From Rheinheimera sp. SA_1 (GTDB lineage: Bacteria; Pseudomonadota; Gammaproteobacteria; Enterobacterales; Alteromonadaceae): a stretch of DNA of 64,000 nucleotides. The DNA is taken from NCBI RefSeq assembly GCF_001669775.1, contig NZ_LXWK01000017.1, positions 186,001 through 250,000 of the forward strand. Direction: 5' to 3'. The notes beneath the pieces were generated by a model that was given only the letters and a program-made list of their open reading frames with translations, had not been told where the DNA came from and did not search any database. Shown here piece by piece: positions 40,404-52,238 of the stretch. The stretch's first letter is position 1. Each line of letters begins with the position of its first letter. Both the position numbers and the translations under genes were made by a program.

Positions 40404-40430
40404 AAAAAGCCTGCACAAGGCAGGCTTTTT
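40404..40430 (-). terminator. Rho-independent terminator of purL
   Basis: AAAAAGCCTGC / GCAGGCTTTTT stem of 11 bp with a 5-base loop, 16 bases after the purL stop on the minus strand, with T-run. Confidence 0.9.
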
Positions 40431-40445
40431 CCGAAATCCTTAGAA

Positions 40446-43400
40446 TTACCCCAAGAAAATCCGACCATTGCGGAACATCCGCATCCACGGGCTATCTTCT
40501 TGCCACTCATCCGGATGCCAGCTGTTGCTGACGGCGCGGAATACCCGCTCCGGGTGCGGCATCATGATGGTGACGCGGCCATCAGTCGTGGTAAGTGCAG
40601 TAATACCGTTCGGTGAACCATTTGGATTGTTCGGGTATTGTTGCGTCACCTGGCCATGGTTATCGACAAACCGCAGCGCGATGGTACCGCTTTGCTCGGC
40701 TGCAGCTAAAGCTGCAGCATTAGCAAATTCAGCATGGCCTTCACCGTGCGATACGGCGATCGGCATTTGTGAGCCAGCCATGCCAGCCATCAGCACTGAC
40801 GGGCTTTGCTGCACTTGTACCAGGCTAAACCGTGCTTCAAAGCGGTCTGATTTATTACGCACGAAACGTGGCCACAAATCCGCACCCGGGATCAGCGACT
40901 TCAGGTTCGACACCATCTGACAACCGTTACAAACACCAAGTGTGAAAGTGCTGTCGCGTTCAAAGAACCGGGCAAATTCAGAGCGTGCTTTGTCGTTAAA
41001 CAGAATGGATTTTGCCCAACCTTCACCGGCGCCTAATACGTCACCGTAAGAGAAACCACCACAAGCGACTAAGCCGTTAAATTCTTCGAGGCCTCTGCGA
41101 CCCGACAGAATATCGGACATATGCACGTCAACCGCAGTAAAACCAGCGCGGTTAAAGGCAGCTGCCATTTCAACGTGTGAATTGACGCCTTGTTCACGCA
41201 GCACGGCAATCCGTGGTTTTACACCTTTGAGAATATAAGGCGCAGCCACATCTTCATTTAAGTCAAAGCTTAACTTGACGTTGAGGCCCGGATCGGTTTT
41301 ATCCGACTTGGCTTCAAATTCTTGTTTGGCACAATCTGGGTTATCCCGCAGCGCTTGCATTTGATAAGTGGTTTCAGCCCAAATGCTGCGCAGACGAGTG
41401 CGTGAATCGCTGAAAACCACGTTGTTGCCACGGCGTACCGTCAGCTCGTCGCTGTTGTTTACCGCGCCTAACAGATGGCTGTTGGCTGCCAGATTAAAGT
41501 CAGACAGCACTTGCTGCACGTAACCAAGTTCTGAATCTGCCACCTGAATGACTGCACCCAGCTCTTCGCTAAACAACACCGATAAATCATCTTGTGCTGC
41601 CAAGCCAAGTGATGATACATCCACAGTCCAACCCGCTTTACCAGCAAAAGCCATTTCCGCTAATGTCAGCAACACACCACCGTCTGAACGGTCATGGTAG
41701 GCAAGCAGTTTTTGCTCAGCCGTCAGCTTCTGCACCGCATTAAAAAAGTTGATCAAAAGTTCTGGCGAGGCCAAATCCGGTGCCGATTGACCCAGCTGTT
41801 TGTACACCTGTGCTAAACAAGAGGCACCTAAGCGGTTTTCGCCGAGGCCTAAATCAATCAGTAATAACGACGAAGCGCCTTTATCGGTGCGAAGTTGTGG
41901 CGTGACAGTTTTACGCACATCTTCAACCCGGGCAAAGGCGGTGATCACTAGTGACAATGGCGAGGTCACAGCTTTTTCTTCACCGTTTTGTTGCCATTTA
42001 GTTTTCATCGACATCGAATCTTTGCCAACCGGAATAGTCACTTCCAGCGCCGGACACAACTCTTCACCAATGGCTTTGACCGCAGCATATAAACCGGCAT
42101 CCTCGCCCGGGTGACCGGCCGCAGACATCCAGTTGGCCGACAATTTAATCCGTTTTAATTCACCAATATCAGTGGCGGCGATGTTGGTAATGGCTTCTGC
42201 CACCGCCAGCCGTGCTGAAGCAGCAAAGTCTAACAGGGCAACTGGCGTACGTTCGCCCAATGACATGGCTTCGCCGTGATAAGTATCAAGTGCAGCTGTG
42301 GTGACCGCACAGTTCGCCACCGGCACCTGCCATGGGCCAACCATTTGGTCGCGCGCTACCATACCGGTGACAGAACGGTCACCGATGCTGATTAAAAAGG
42401 TTTTTTCGGCGATAGTCGGTAAACGTAATAACCGTTCAGTCGCTTCAGTAACGCTAACACCAGCGAAATCTAACGCCTTACCGGCCGTTTGTTTTGACTC
42501 CACATCGCGGTGCATTTTTGGCGCTTTGCCAAGCAGCACTGACAGCGGCAGGTCAATTGGCGTATTACCAAAATGCTTGTCTGACAGCGTTAAGTGTTTT
42601 TCAGCGGTCGCTTCACCAACGACCGCATACGGGGCACGTTCGCGTTTACAGATTTGCTCAAACACCGGCATTTTGTCCGCCGGAATGGCCATTACATACC
42701 GCTCTTGCGATTCGTTACACCAGATTTCCAGCGGCGACATGCCTGGCTCGTCGTTCGGGACGTTACGCAGTTCAAACTTGCCGCCAACCCCACCGTCGTT
42801 CACCAGCTCCGGGAAGGCGTTGGATAAACCACCGGCACCCACGTCGTGAATAAACACGATTGGGTTGTCCGCGCCTAACTGCCAGCAACGGTCGATCACT
42901 TCCTGACAACGGCGTTCAATTTCCGGGTTCTCGCGCTGCACTGAAGCAAAATCTAAATCTTCCGCCGACTGACCAGAAGCCATCGACGAAGCGGCACCAC
43001 CACCCAAACCGATATTCATCGCTGGGCCGCCTAAAACCACCAGCTTAGCGCCAACCGGTAAATCACCTTTTTGCACGTGTTCAGCGCGAATGTTACCCAG
43101 ACCACCAGCTAACATAATTGGCTTGTGGTAACCACGCACTTCGTCGCCATTGTGGCTTGGCACTTTTTCTTCGTAGGTGCGGAAATAACCTAAGATATTC
43201 GGCCGACCAAATTCGTTGTTAAAGGCTGCGCCGCCGAGTGGGCCGTCGATCATGATATCGAGGGCTGTCACAATCCGATCTGGTTTACCAAAATCGGTTT
43301 CCCACGGCTGTTCAAAACCCGGGATCCGTAAGTTCGACACTGAAAAACCAACCAAACCCGCTTTTGGCTTTGACCCAACACCGGTCGCGCCTTCATCACG

Positions 43401-44348
43401 AATTTCGCCGCCAGAGCCGGTTGCAGCACCTGGGAATGGCGAAATCGCCGTTGGGTGGTTGTGAGTTTCAACTTTCATCAGCACATGAATATCTTCATGG
43501 TGATATTGGTATTCCTGGGAATCTGGTTTTGGGAAAAACCGGCCGGCTTTAGAGCCTTCCATTACCGCAGCGTTGTCTTTGTAGGCTGACAACACATAAT
43601 CCGGCGTGACTGCCATGGTGTTTTTAATCATTTTAAACAGCGACTTAGGCTGTTCTACACCGTCGATGGTCCAGTCGGCGTTAAAAATCTTGTGACGGCA
43701 GTGCTCAGAGTTGGCCTGCGCGAACATATAAAGTTCGATGTCGTTTGGATTACGGCCTAAGGTGTTGAAATTGCTGACCAGATAGTCGATTTCATCATCG
43801 GCTAATGCCAAGCCTAAGCGGATATTTGCTTCAGCTAAAGCTGCACGGCCACCAGCTAAGATATCCACCGAAGCTAAAGCTGCCGGTTCTGCTTTACGGA
43901 ACAAGGCTTGAGCCTGCTGCAGTTCTGTAAACACCGATTCCATCATTCGATCGTGCAACAGCGCCGCTACTTGTTGCTGCTCAGCTGCCGTTAAGGCGCG
44001 GCTGGTATCAACATAATACGCCAGACCACGCTCTAAGCGTTTGACCTGAGTGAGACCGCAATTGTGGGCAATATCAGTGGCTTTGGATGACCATGGCGAA
44101 ATGGTGCCTGGACGTGGCGTGACCAGCAATAAAGTACCGCTGGGTTGATGACTGGTGATGGTAGGTCCGTAGGTCAGCAATTTATCGAGTACGTTTAACT
44201 GATCAGCGCCTAATTCAGCGGTCAGATCGGCAAAATGAACAAACTCGGCATACAAACTGGTGACAGGCAACGCCGCTTTGGCGCATTGATCAATGAACTT
44301 TTGAATTCTGAACTCGGACAGTGCTGGTGCACCACGCAGGATCAACAT
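40446..44348 (-). CDS. purL: Phosphoribosylformylglycinamidine synthase (long form)
   Basis: 1300 residues, the single-chain type of Gammaproteobacteria. It converts FGAR, ATP and glutamine to FGAM in purine synthesis. An N-terminal domain and two AIR-synthase-like domains ([33 protein letters not shown], split over the ATP site) are followed by a C-terminal class I glutaminase with Cys in [10 protein letters not shown], His in PHPERVF and Glu beside it. A terminator follows. It is divergent from mltF, the usual order in this class of bacteria. Confidence 0.98.
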   Translation of the reverse strand: MLILRGAPALSEFRIQKFIDQCAKAALPVTSLYAEFVHFADLTAELGADQLNVLDKLLTYGPTITSHQPSGTLLLVTPRPGTISPWSSKATDIAHNCGLTQVKRLERGLAYYVDTSRALTAAEQQQVAALLHDRMMESVFTELQQAQALFRKAEPAALASVDILAGGRAALAEANIRLGLALADDEIDYLVSNFNTLGRNPNDIELYMFAQANSEHCRHKIFNADWTIDGVEQPKSLFKMIKNTMAVTPDYVLSAYKDNAAVMEGSKAGRFFPKPDSQEYQYHHEDIHVLMKVETHNHPTAISPFPGAATGSGGEIRDEGATGVGSKPKAGLVGFSVSNLRIPGFEQPWETDFGKPDRIVTALDIMIDGPLGGAAFNNEFGRPNILGYFRTYEEKVPSHNGDEVRGYHKPIMLAGGLGNIRAEHVQKGDLPVGAKLVVLGGPAMNIGLGGGAASSMASGQSAEDLDFASVQRENPEIERRCQEVIDRCWQLGADNPIVFIHDVGAGGLSNAFPELVNDGGVGGKFELRNVPNDEPGMSPLEIWCNESQERYVMAIPADKMPVFEQICKRERAPYAVVGEATAEKHLTLSDKHFGNTPIDLPLSVLLGKAPKMHRDVESKQTAGKALDFAGVSVTEATERLLRLPTIAEKTFLISIGDRSVTGMVARDQMVGPWQVPVANCAVTTAALDTYHGEAMSLGERTPVALLDFAASARLAVAEAITNIAATDIGELKRIKLSANWMSAAGHPGEDAGLYAAVKAIGEELCPALEVTIPVGKDSMSMKTKWQQNGEEKAVTSPLSLVITAFARVEDVRKTVTPQLRTDKGASSLLLIDLGLGENRLGASCLAQVYKQLGQSAPDLASPELLINFFNAVQKLTAEQKLLAYHDRSDGGVLLTLAEMAFAGKAGWTVDVSSLGLAAQDDLSVLFSEELGAVIQVADSELGYVQQVLSDFNLAANSHLLGAVNNSDELTVRRGNNVVFSDSRTRLRSIWAETTYQMQALRDNPDCAKQEFEAKSDKTDPGLNVKLSFDLNEDVAAPYILKGVKPRIAVLREQGVNSHVEMAAAFNRAGFTAVDVHMSDILSGRRGLEEFNGLVACGGFSYGDVLGAGEGWAKSILFNDKARSEFARFFERDSTFTLGVCNGCQMVSNLKSLIPGADLWPRFVRNKSDRFEARFSLVQVQQSPSVLMAGMAGSQMPIAVSHGEGHAEFANAAALAAAEQSGTIALRFVDNHGQVTQQYPNNPNGSPNGITALTTTDGRVTIMMPHPERVFRAVSNSWHPDEWQEDSPWMRMFRNGRIFLG

Positions 44349-44501
44349 AGGCTTTTTTTCCCGTGGGTTGAACGTCGATGGAACCTCAAATCAGGCGCCG
44401 CATTATATAGAAGATCGCGTCTAAAGGGTATGAGTAAAAACTGACTGCTGCCCGGAATTTTGGTATAACAGGCGCCTGAAATTTAGGAAGAGTGTAGGTT
44501 G

Positions 44502-46016
44502 ATGCGGTTTTTGATGTTGATTTTAATGCTGACTTCAGTGCTGGTGGCTTGTACACCGGCGCCTGAACCTATGCATTTACATCAAATCTATCAACGGGAT
44601 AGCATTCGCGTTGGCATCTTAAACGGCCCTACCAGTTACTACGTTGCCGCCGACGGCCCCACCGGTTACGAGTACGAATTAGCGGTCGCTTTAGCCGACC
44701 GGCTAGGGGTGAAATTAGATCTGGTTCCTAGTTTTCACCTCGAAGAATTGTTACAAAAACTCAATTCCGGCCAGGTCGACGTGATCGCAGCCGGTTCAAC
44801 CGTTTCACAAAGCCTGCGTCAGCAATATCGACTGGCACCCGCTTATCAGCTGAGCGACGAAGTGCTGGTGTTTAAACAAAGCAGCAAAAAACCCAAAAGC
44901 CTTGCTGAGCTGACGGAGCCGGTGGTGGTGATCCAGGGCTCTAGCCAAGCCGAAACTGTACTCGCCAAAAAAGCAGAATTTCCGGATCTGACTGTCAGCT
45001 TGAACAGCACCGATGATTCGACCGAACTCCTGCAACAAGTGGCTGAAGGGAAAATCAGTTACACCGTGGCCGATTCCCATGTGCTGGCGATTAATCAGCG
45101 GTTTTATCCGGATCTTGGAGTAGCGTTGGTGCTAAAAAGCAAACAACCGGTCGCCTGGTTATTGCCCAAAAATAACGACGATTCACTCTTTAGCGTGATG
45201 GTCGAATTTTTCGGTCGAAGCTATGAAGGCGCCGAATTGCTGACGCTGGAGGACAAATATTTTGGCCATGTCCGCAAATTTAACTATGCCGACACCTTGG
45301 ATTATATTGAAGCCATCGATCGCACCTTGCCGCGCTATCGCGCCTTGTTCGAACAACATGCCGGTAGCCACGACTGGCGGTTTTTAGCGGCCATTGCCTA
45401 TCAGGAATCACGTTGGGACCCTAAAGCCCGCAGTCCACAAGGCGTGGTTGGGATGATGATGTTAACGGTTCCCACGGCGACTTTAATGAAAGTTACTAGC
45501 CGGGTCGATGCGGCGCAAAGTATTCGTGGCGGCAGCCGTTATCTGCAAAGACTGCTGGATCGAATTCCAGAGCGGGTCAACATGCCGGATCGACTGTGGT
45601 TTGCACTGGCGGCTTATAATATCGGCTACAACCATGTCGACAGTGCGCGGCGGCTGACTGAAAAAGACGGTGCCGATCCGGACAAATGGGCTGAAGTAAA
45701 ACAGCGCTTGCCGCTACTGAAACAACGCAAATACTACAGCCAGACCCGCACCGGTTATGCCCGCGGCGACCATGCCGTGTATTACGTGGAAAATATCCGC
45801 CGTTATTACGACACATTGCTGTGGGTTGATGAGAAAAAGCAATCAGAGCTAAAAATTCAGCAACAAAAACAGAAGCTTGCTGAAGAATATGCTGAGTTAC
45901 CTACCAACGCTGCTGCGACGAAGCAACTACCGGCAAAAGCGCCGGAAAAAAAAGCAGCAGCCGATGCCAAAACCAACCAGCTGCAGTCACCTGCAAAAAC
46001 CAGTAAAAACCAGTAA
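44502..46016 (+). CDS. mltF: Membrane-bound lytic transglycosylase F
   Basis: 504 residues from ATG 44502; a TTG precedes it. Lipobox LTSVLVAC with Cys17. The N-terminal half is a solute-binding (SBP_bac_3) domain (RVGILNGPTSYYVAADGPTGYEYELA, split) with regulatory function in MltF; the C-terminal half is a family 1 lysozyme-like domain with catalytic Glu302 (AIAYQESRWDP), GMMMLT and FALAAYNIGYNHV. It cleaves peptidoglycan glycan chains to 1,6-anhydromuropeptides on the outer-membrane face. The tail of about 60 residues is Lys/Ala/Gln-rich and disordered. Confidence 0.96.
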   Translation: MRFLMLILMLTSVLVACTPAPEPMHLHQIYQRDSIRVGILNGPTSYYVAADGPTGYEYELAVALADRLGVKLDLVPSFHLEELLQKLNSGQVDVIAAGSTVSQSLRQQYRLAPAYQLSDEVLVFKQSSKKPKSLAELTEPVVVIQGSSQAETVLAKKAEFPDLTVSLNSTDDSTELLQQVAEGKISYTVADSHVLAINQRFYPDLGVALVLKSKQPVAWLLPKNNDDSLFSVMVEFFGRSYEGAELLTLEDKYFGHVRKFNYADTLDYIEAIDRTLPRYRALFEQHAGSHDWRFLAAIAYQESRWDPKARSPQGVVGMMMLTVPTATLMKVTSRVDAAQSIRGGSRYLQRLLDRIPERVNMPDRLWFALAAYNIGYNHVDSARRLTEKDGADPDKWAEVKQRLPLLKQRKYYSQTRTGYARGDHAVYYVENIRRYYDTLLWVDEKKQSELKIQQQKQKLAEEYAELPTNAAATKQLPAKAPEKKAAADAKTNQLQSPAKTSKNQ

Positions 46017-46154
46017 AAATTAGCAGCAGTAAAAGCTTGCCCCATAGTTTCCAGCCATCAAGCCGTCTTGAGAATGCCGACATAGCTGGTTATAGTGAAA
46101 ATAACTCCAGCAACTCGGCCAAGAGTTGTGATTAGCGAACACAGGACATCACCC

Positions 46155-46322
46155 ATGCTCAGACGGAAAAAACCAAAGATGCTGCGAAAGCGTCGAATTA
46201 TGGATGTCAGCGCCGTGCGGCGCCGGGTCAAACGCAGCCTGGCGGTAATGAAATTACATCGTCGGCAACGTAATTATCAGACCATCACCCAACATCAGCA
46301 CCAGTCAGAAATGCTAACCTGA
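46155..46322 (+). CDS. Hypothetical very basic small protein
   Basis: 55 residues from ATG 46155 (AGGA about 8 bases upstream). The sequence is strongly Arg/Lys-rich (MLRRKKPKMLRKRRI, RRRVKRSLAVMKLHRRQR) with a Gln/His tail. It resembles no family I can name; a nucleic-acid-binding or ribosome-associated role would be guesswork. It lies between mltF and tadA, convergent with tadA. A GTG-start version from 46095 exists but lacks support. The rest of 46017-46154 shows nothing. Confidence 0.4.
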   Translation: MLRRKKPKMLRKRRIMDVSAVRRRVKRSLAVMKLHRRQRNYQTITQHQHQSEMLT

Positions 46323-46370
46323 TGCTGCCCTTGACTATGGATAGCCTGACGACGCTTAAATAATCCGAAT

Positions 46371-47075
<705 letters not shown>

Positions 47076-47136
47076 CTATTACTTTGGTATAACAATTGCT
47101 GTCGTCAGTTATCAATCAGAGAAGAAGGAAATAATC

Positions 47137-47355
47137 ATGGGTGTTTTTGATGTAGGATTTGTCGCTGTGGTATTGGCTTTTGCATATGCTTTTTATGAGC
47201 AACACACCAAAACCAAAGTGAAGTTACATAGCGGCAGCGCAGCCAACGATACGTTACAACAAGAAATTACCGAGCTGAAAAAGCGGGTTGCCACTTTAGA
47301 AGCCATTGTCACCGACAAGTCTTATACCCTGAAGCAACAGATCGACCAGTTATAA
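47137..47355 (+). CDS. PspB-like small membrane protein
   Basis: 72 residues from ATG 47137 with AAGGA 7 bases upstream; the longer frame to 47038 lacks support. An N-terminal membrane segment (VGFVAVVLAFAYAFYE) is followed by a cytoplasmic coiled coil ELKKRVATLEAIVTDKSY, resembling the C-terminal helix of phage-shock protein B. In PspB that helix binds PspC and PspA. No pspA, pspC or pspF is adjacent, so a role in phage-shock signalling is unproven. Confidence 0.75.
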   Translation: MGVFDVGFVAVVLAFAYAFYEQHTKTKVKLHSGSAANDTLQQEITELKKRVATLEAIVTDKSYTLKQQIDQL

Positions 47356-47427
47356 ATTGCTCTAGGTGCGCTAATAGAAAGGTGCGCTGATAGCAGTGAC
47401 TACAGTATTGAAGATATTCAGAGATAC

Positions 47428-47453
47428 AAAAAAGGCGCCGAAGCGCCTTTTTT
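47428..47453. terminator. Bidirectional terminator between PspB-like gene and guaA
   Basis: AAAAAAGGCGC-CGAA-GCGCCTTTTTT: an 11-bp stem with a four-base loop, giving T-runs on both strands and serving the facing genes ending at 47355 and 47470. Confidence 0.92.
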
Positions 47454-47469
47454 ATTATTTATCAAATGG

Positions 47470-49047
47470 TTATTCCCACTCAATCGTCGCTGGTGGTTTG
47501 CCCGACACGTCGTACACCACGCGTGAAATACCATTCACTTCATTGATGATCCGGTTCGACACAAGACCCAGCAGCTCGTACGGCAGGTGCGCCCAGTGTG
47601 CGGTCATAAAGTCGACGGTTTGTACCGCACGCAGTGACACCACCCAGTCGTATTTGCGGCCATCACCCATCACGCCAACTGATTTTACCGGCAGGAATAC
47701 CGTGAATGCCTGACTGACTTGTTCGTACCAGCCGGATTTATGCAGCTCTTCAATAAAGATGGCATCGGCTTTGCGCAGTAAATCGCAGTATTCTTTTTTC
47801 ACTTCGCCCAGCACCCGCACGCCTAAACCAGGGCCTGGGAACGGGTGACGGTACAGCATATCGTATGGCAGACCAAGCGCCAGACCCACTTTGCGCACTT
47901 CGTCTTTAAACAGTTCGCGCAATGGCTCAACCAAGCCCATTTTCATTTCCGCTGGCAAGCCGCCGACGTTATGGTGTGATTTAATCACATGGGCTTTGCC
48001 GGTTTTCGAAGCAGCCGATTCAATTACGTCCGGATAAATGGTGCCTTGTGCTAACCATTTGGCATTGCTCAGTTTTTTCGCTTCTTCGTCAAACACTTCG
48101 ACAAAAACCCGGCCAATGATTTTGCGTTTGGCTTCTGGCTCAGCTTCGGTAGCTAGGGCATTCAGGAAACGGTCTTCGGCTTTGACATGAATAATGTTCA
48201 GACCAAAATGGTCGCCAAACATGTCCATCACTTGCTGGCCTTCGTTTAAACGCAACAAGCCGTTATCGACAAACACACAGGTCAGGTTTTTGCCGATAGC
48301 GCGGTGCAGCAGCATCGCTACCACCGACGAATCAACGCCACCGGACAGGCCTAAAATCACCTGATCGTCGCCAACCTGACGTTTGATATTGGCAATAGCC
48401 TCTTCAATAATGGTGGCTGGTGTCCACAGTTTTTCACAACCGCAGATATCAACAATAAATTGTTCCAGCATCCGCATGCCCTGACGGGTATGGGTCACTT
48501 CCGGGTGGAACTGCACGCCGTAAAATTGCTTGGCTTCGTTCGCCATGGCGGCATGTGGGCAAGTTGGCGTCTGCGCTGTAGTGACAAATCCGGCCGGGAT
48601 TTCCACTACTTTATCGCCGTGGCTCATCCAGACATCGAGTAAACCGTGGCCTTTATCATTCACGTGATCTTCAATACCAGCGAACATCGGGTTATTGGCG
48701 ATAATCTCGACCTGGGCATAACCAAATTCACGTTTGTCTGAACCAGAAACTTTGCCGCCAAGCTGTTCAGCCATGGTCTGCATACCGTAGCAGACGCCTA
48801 ATACCGGCACGTTGGCTTCAAATACATATTGCGGCGCGCGCGGCGAACCAGCTTCAGTCACACTTTCCGGACCACCGGATAAAATAATACCGGTTGGGTT
48901 AAATTCAGCGATTTGCTCTGCAGTGACATCCCAGGCCCAGAGTTCACAATAAACGCCGATTTCGCGGACACGACGCGCGATTAACTGGGTATATTGCGAA
49001 CCGAAGTCGAGGATCAGAATACGGTGGAAATGGATATTTTTGCTCAT
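47470..49047 (-). CDS. guaA: GMP synthase (glutamine-hydrolysing)
   Basis: 525 residues from ATG 49047 (AAGG 5 bases upstream), the E. coli length; the frame to 49077 is not supported. It converts XMP to GMP. The N-terminal glutaminase has Cys86 (VLGVCYGMQ) and the His/Glu pair [10 protein letters not shown]. The ATP-pyrophosphatase domain has GLSGGVDSS and the dimerisation domain ends [21 protein letters not shown]-like (conserved tail). It lies downstream of guaB across a 105-base gap that holds a hairpin, so guaB-guaA is an operon with possible attenuation. Confidence 0.97.
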   Translation of the reverse strand: MSKNIHFHRILILDFGSQYTQLIARRVREIGVYCELWAWDVTAEQIAEFNPTGIILSGGPESVTEAGSPRAPQYVFEANVPVLGVCYGMQTMAEQLGGKVSGSDKREFGYAQVEIIANNPMFAGIEDHVNDKGHGLLDVWMSHGDKVVEIPAGFVTTAQTPTCPHAAMANEAKQFYGVQFHPEVTHTRQGMRMLEQFIVDICGCEKLWTPATIIEEAIANIKRQVGDDQVILGLSGGVDSSVVAMLLHRAIGKNLTCVFVDNGLLRLNEGQQVMDMFGDHFGLNIIHVKAEDRFLNALATEAEPEAKRKIIGRVFVEVFDEEAKKLSNAKWLAQGTIYPDVIESAASKTGKAHVIKSHHNVGGLPAEMKMGLVEPLRELFKDEVRKVGLALGLPYDMLYRHPFPGPGLGVRVLGEVKKEYCDLLRKADAIFIEELHKSGWYEQVSQAFTVFLPVKSVGVMGDGRKYDWVVSLRAVQTVDFMTAHWAHLPYELLGLVSNRIINEVNGISRVVYDVSGKPPATIEWE

Positions 49048-49123
49048 ATCAACCTTGTGTCGGTAGCGGGCCGGCAAGCGCCGACCGGAAAAACCACGCT
49101 GGCATGCACCAACGATAAAAACA

Positions 49124-49147
49124 ACGCCGGCATGGCTGCCGGCGCTT
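49124..49147 (-). terminator. Hairpin in the guaB-guaA gap
   Basis: GCCGGC-AGCCAT-GCCGGC stem-loop (core 49126-49143) followed on the minus strand by GTTGTTTTT. It lies between guaB stop and guaA start and could be a partial or leaky terminator, lowering guaA relative to guaB. Confidence 0.5.
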
Positions 49148-49152
49148 TGAAC

Positions 49153-50694
<1,542 letters not shown>

Positions 50695-50767
50695 TCACAA
50701 CGCATTTTTTAGTTTTGTGGTAGATTAACCACAGGATCACCTATTCACACACCGTAAAACTGACCTT

Positions 50768-52108
50768 ATGCAACAAGCCGACATCTACACCGTTTCCCGC
50801 TTAAACTCTGAAGTTCGCCTGACGCTGGAGCTACAATTCCGGCAGTTATGGCTGGTCGGGGAAGTGTCGAATTTTGTCGCTGCCAGTTCAGGCCACTGGT
50901 ATTTTTCTTTGAAAGATCAAGCGGCTCAGGTCAAAGTAGCGATGTTTAAGACCAGCAATCGCAACGCAGCCTTTACCCCGCGCAATGGCCAGCAAGTGAT
51001 GGTGCGGGCGCGCATTAGCGTGTACGAACCACGTGGTGAATATCAGTTATTAGCCGATTTTATTGAACCGGCCGGTGATGGCTTGCTGCGCCAGCAATAT
51101 GAGCAACTCAAAGCAAAATTGGCTGCCGAAGGCTTGTTTGCGCCTGAGCGGAAAAAGCCATTGCCATTGAATCCGCGCACCATTGGCGTGATCACTTCCC
51201 CCACCGGTGCCGCCATCCGCGATATTTTAACCGTGCTACAACGCCGGGCGCCGGGCCTTGAAGTAATCATTTACCCATCTTTAGTGCAAGGCGCGCAGGC
51301 TGCCAGCGATTTAACCGCCGCTCTGCAAATGGCGATCCGCCGCAATGAATGTGATGTGTTGATTATCGGACGAGGCGGTGGTTCGTTAGAAGACATGTGG
51401 TGTTTTAACGACGAAACACTGGCGCGCACAATCGCGTTTTGCCCGATCCCAATCGTTAGCGCTGTTGGCCATGAAATTGATTTTTCCATTAGTGATTTTG
51501 TGGCAGATCTGCGTGCTGCTACGCCTTCGGCCGCAGCCGAATTAGTATCGCCTGATCAACAACATCAATTAACCCAGCTGATGCAATTGAAGCAACGACT
51601 GGCGCAAAGCATGCGCCAACGTTTAGGTTTTGCCGCGCAGCAGTTTTTACATCAGCACAGTAAATTGCAATTGTTGCATCCGGCCAGACGGTTGCAGCAG
51701 CAACAGCAACGACTGGATGAGCTGCAAATCCGGCTGAATCAGGCGATGCAACAACGCTTAACGCGTAAAGCGCAGCAGCTGCAATTGCAGCAAAAATCAT
51801 TGGCTTTGGTATCACCGCAGCAACGTTTACAACGCCAGCAACTGCAGTTGCAGCAGTTACAACACAAGCTGCAACAGGCGATGGCAGGCCAGCAGCAAAA
51901 ACAGCTGCAGCGTTGGCAGCGGTTATCCGGCCAGCTGCATATCGTCAGCCCGCTCGCCACCTTACAACGCGGTTATAGTATTGTGTTTGCTGAAGATGGC
52001 GCGGTGATTAAAGATCAGCAGCAAGTTACTGCGGGTAACAAGGTGCAGGTTCGTCTTGCCAGCGGCGGTTTTTCGGCCACTGTCACAGAGCTTAAAGCAG
52101 CAGACTGA
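50768..52108 (+). CDS. xseA: Exodeoxyribonuclease VII large subunit
   Basis: 446 residues. N-terminal OB-fold (about 1-100, with VSRLNSEVRLTLELQFRQLWLVGEVSNF), then catalytic ExoVII large domain with GVITSPTGAAIRDILTVLQRR, GRGGGSLEDMWCFNDE and GHEIDFSISDFVADLRAATPSAAAEL, and a C-terminal Gln-rich coiled coil (about 255-405) that binds small subunits. It degrades single-stranded DNA. The small subunit gene xseB is not nearby. No ribosome site stands out before the ATG. Confidence 0.96.
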   Translation: MQQADIYTVSRLNSEVRLTLELQFRQLWLVGEVSNFVAASSGHWYFSLKDQAAQVKVAMFKTSNRNAAFTPRNGQQVMVRARISVYEPRGEYQLLADFIEPAGDGLLRQQYEQLKAKLAAEGLFAPERKKPLPLNPRTIGVITSPTGAAIRDILTVLQRRAPGLEVIIYPSLVQGAQAASDLTAALQMAIRRNECDVLIIGRGGGSLEDMWCFNDETLARTIAFCPIPIVSAVGHEIDFSISDFVADLRAATPSAAAELVSPDQQHQLTQLMQLKQRLAQSMRQRLGFAAQQFLHQHSKLQLLHPARRLQQQQQRLDELQIRLNQAMQQRLTRKAQQLQLQQKSLALVSPQQRLQRQQLQLQQLQHKLQQAMAGQQQKQLQRWQRLSGQLHIVSPLATLQRGYSIVFAEDGAVIKDQQQVTAGNKVQVRLASGGFSATVTELKAAD

Positions 52109-52238
52109 TCCGGCTGCGGCAATCTCTCAACAGTTGTAGTGAACTTCCTTACAGACCCTTACAGATCCGGTTCAAACTCACAACAGTCCTCCTGCTTACC
52201 TTTGGTTAACCTTTACCTCACTTAAAAGGAGGTTAACC

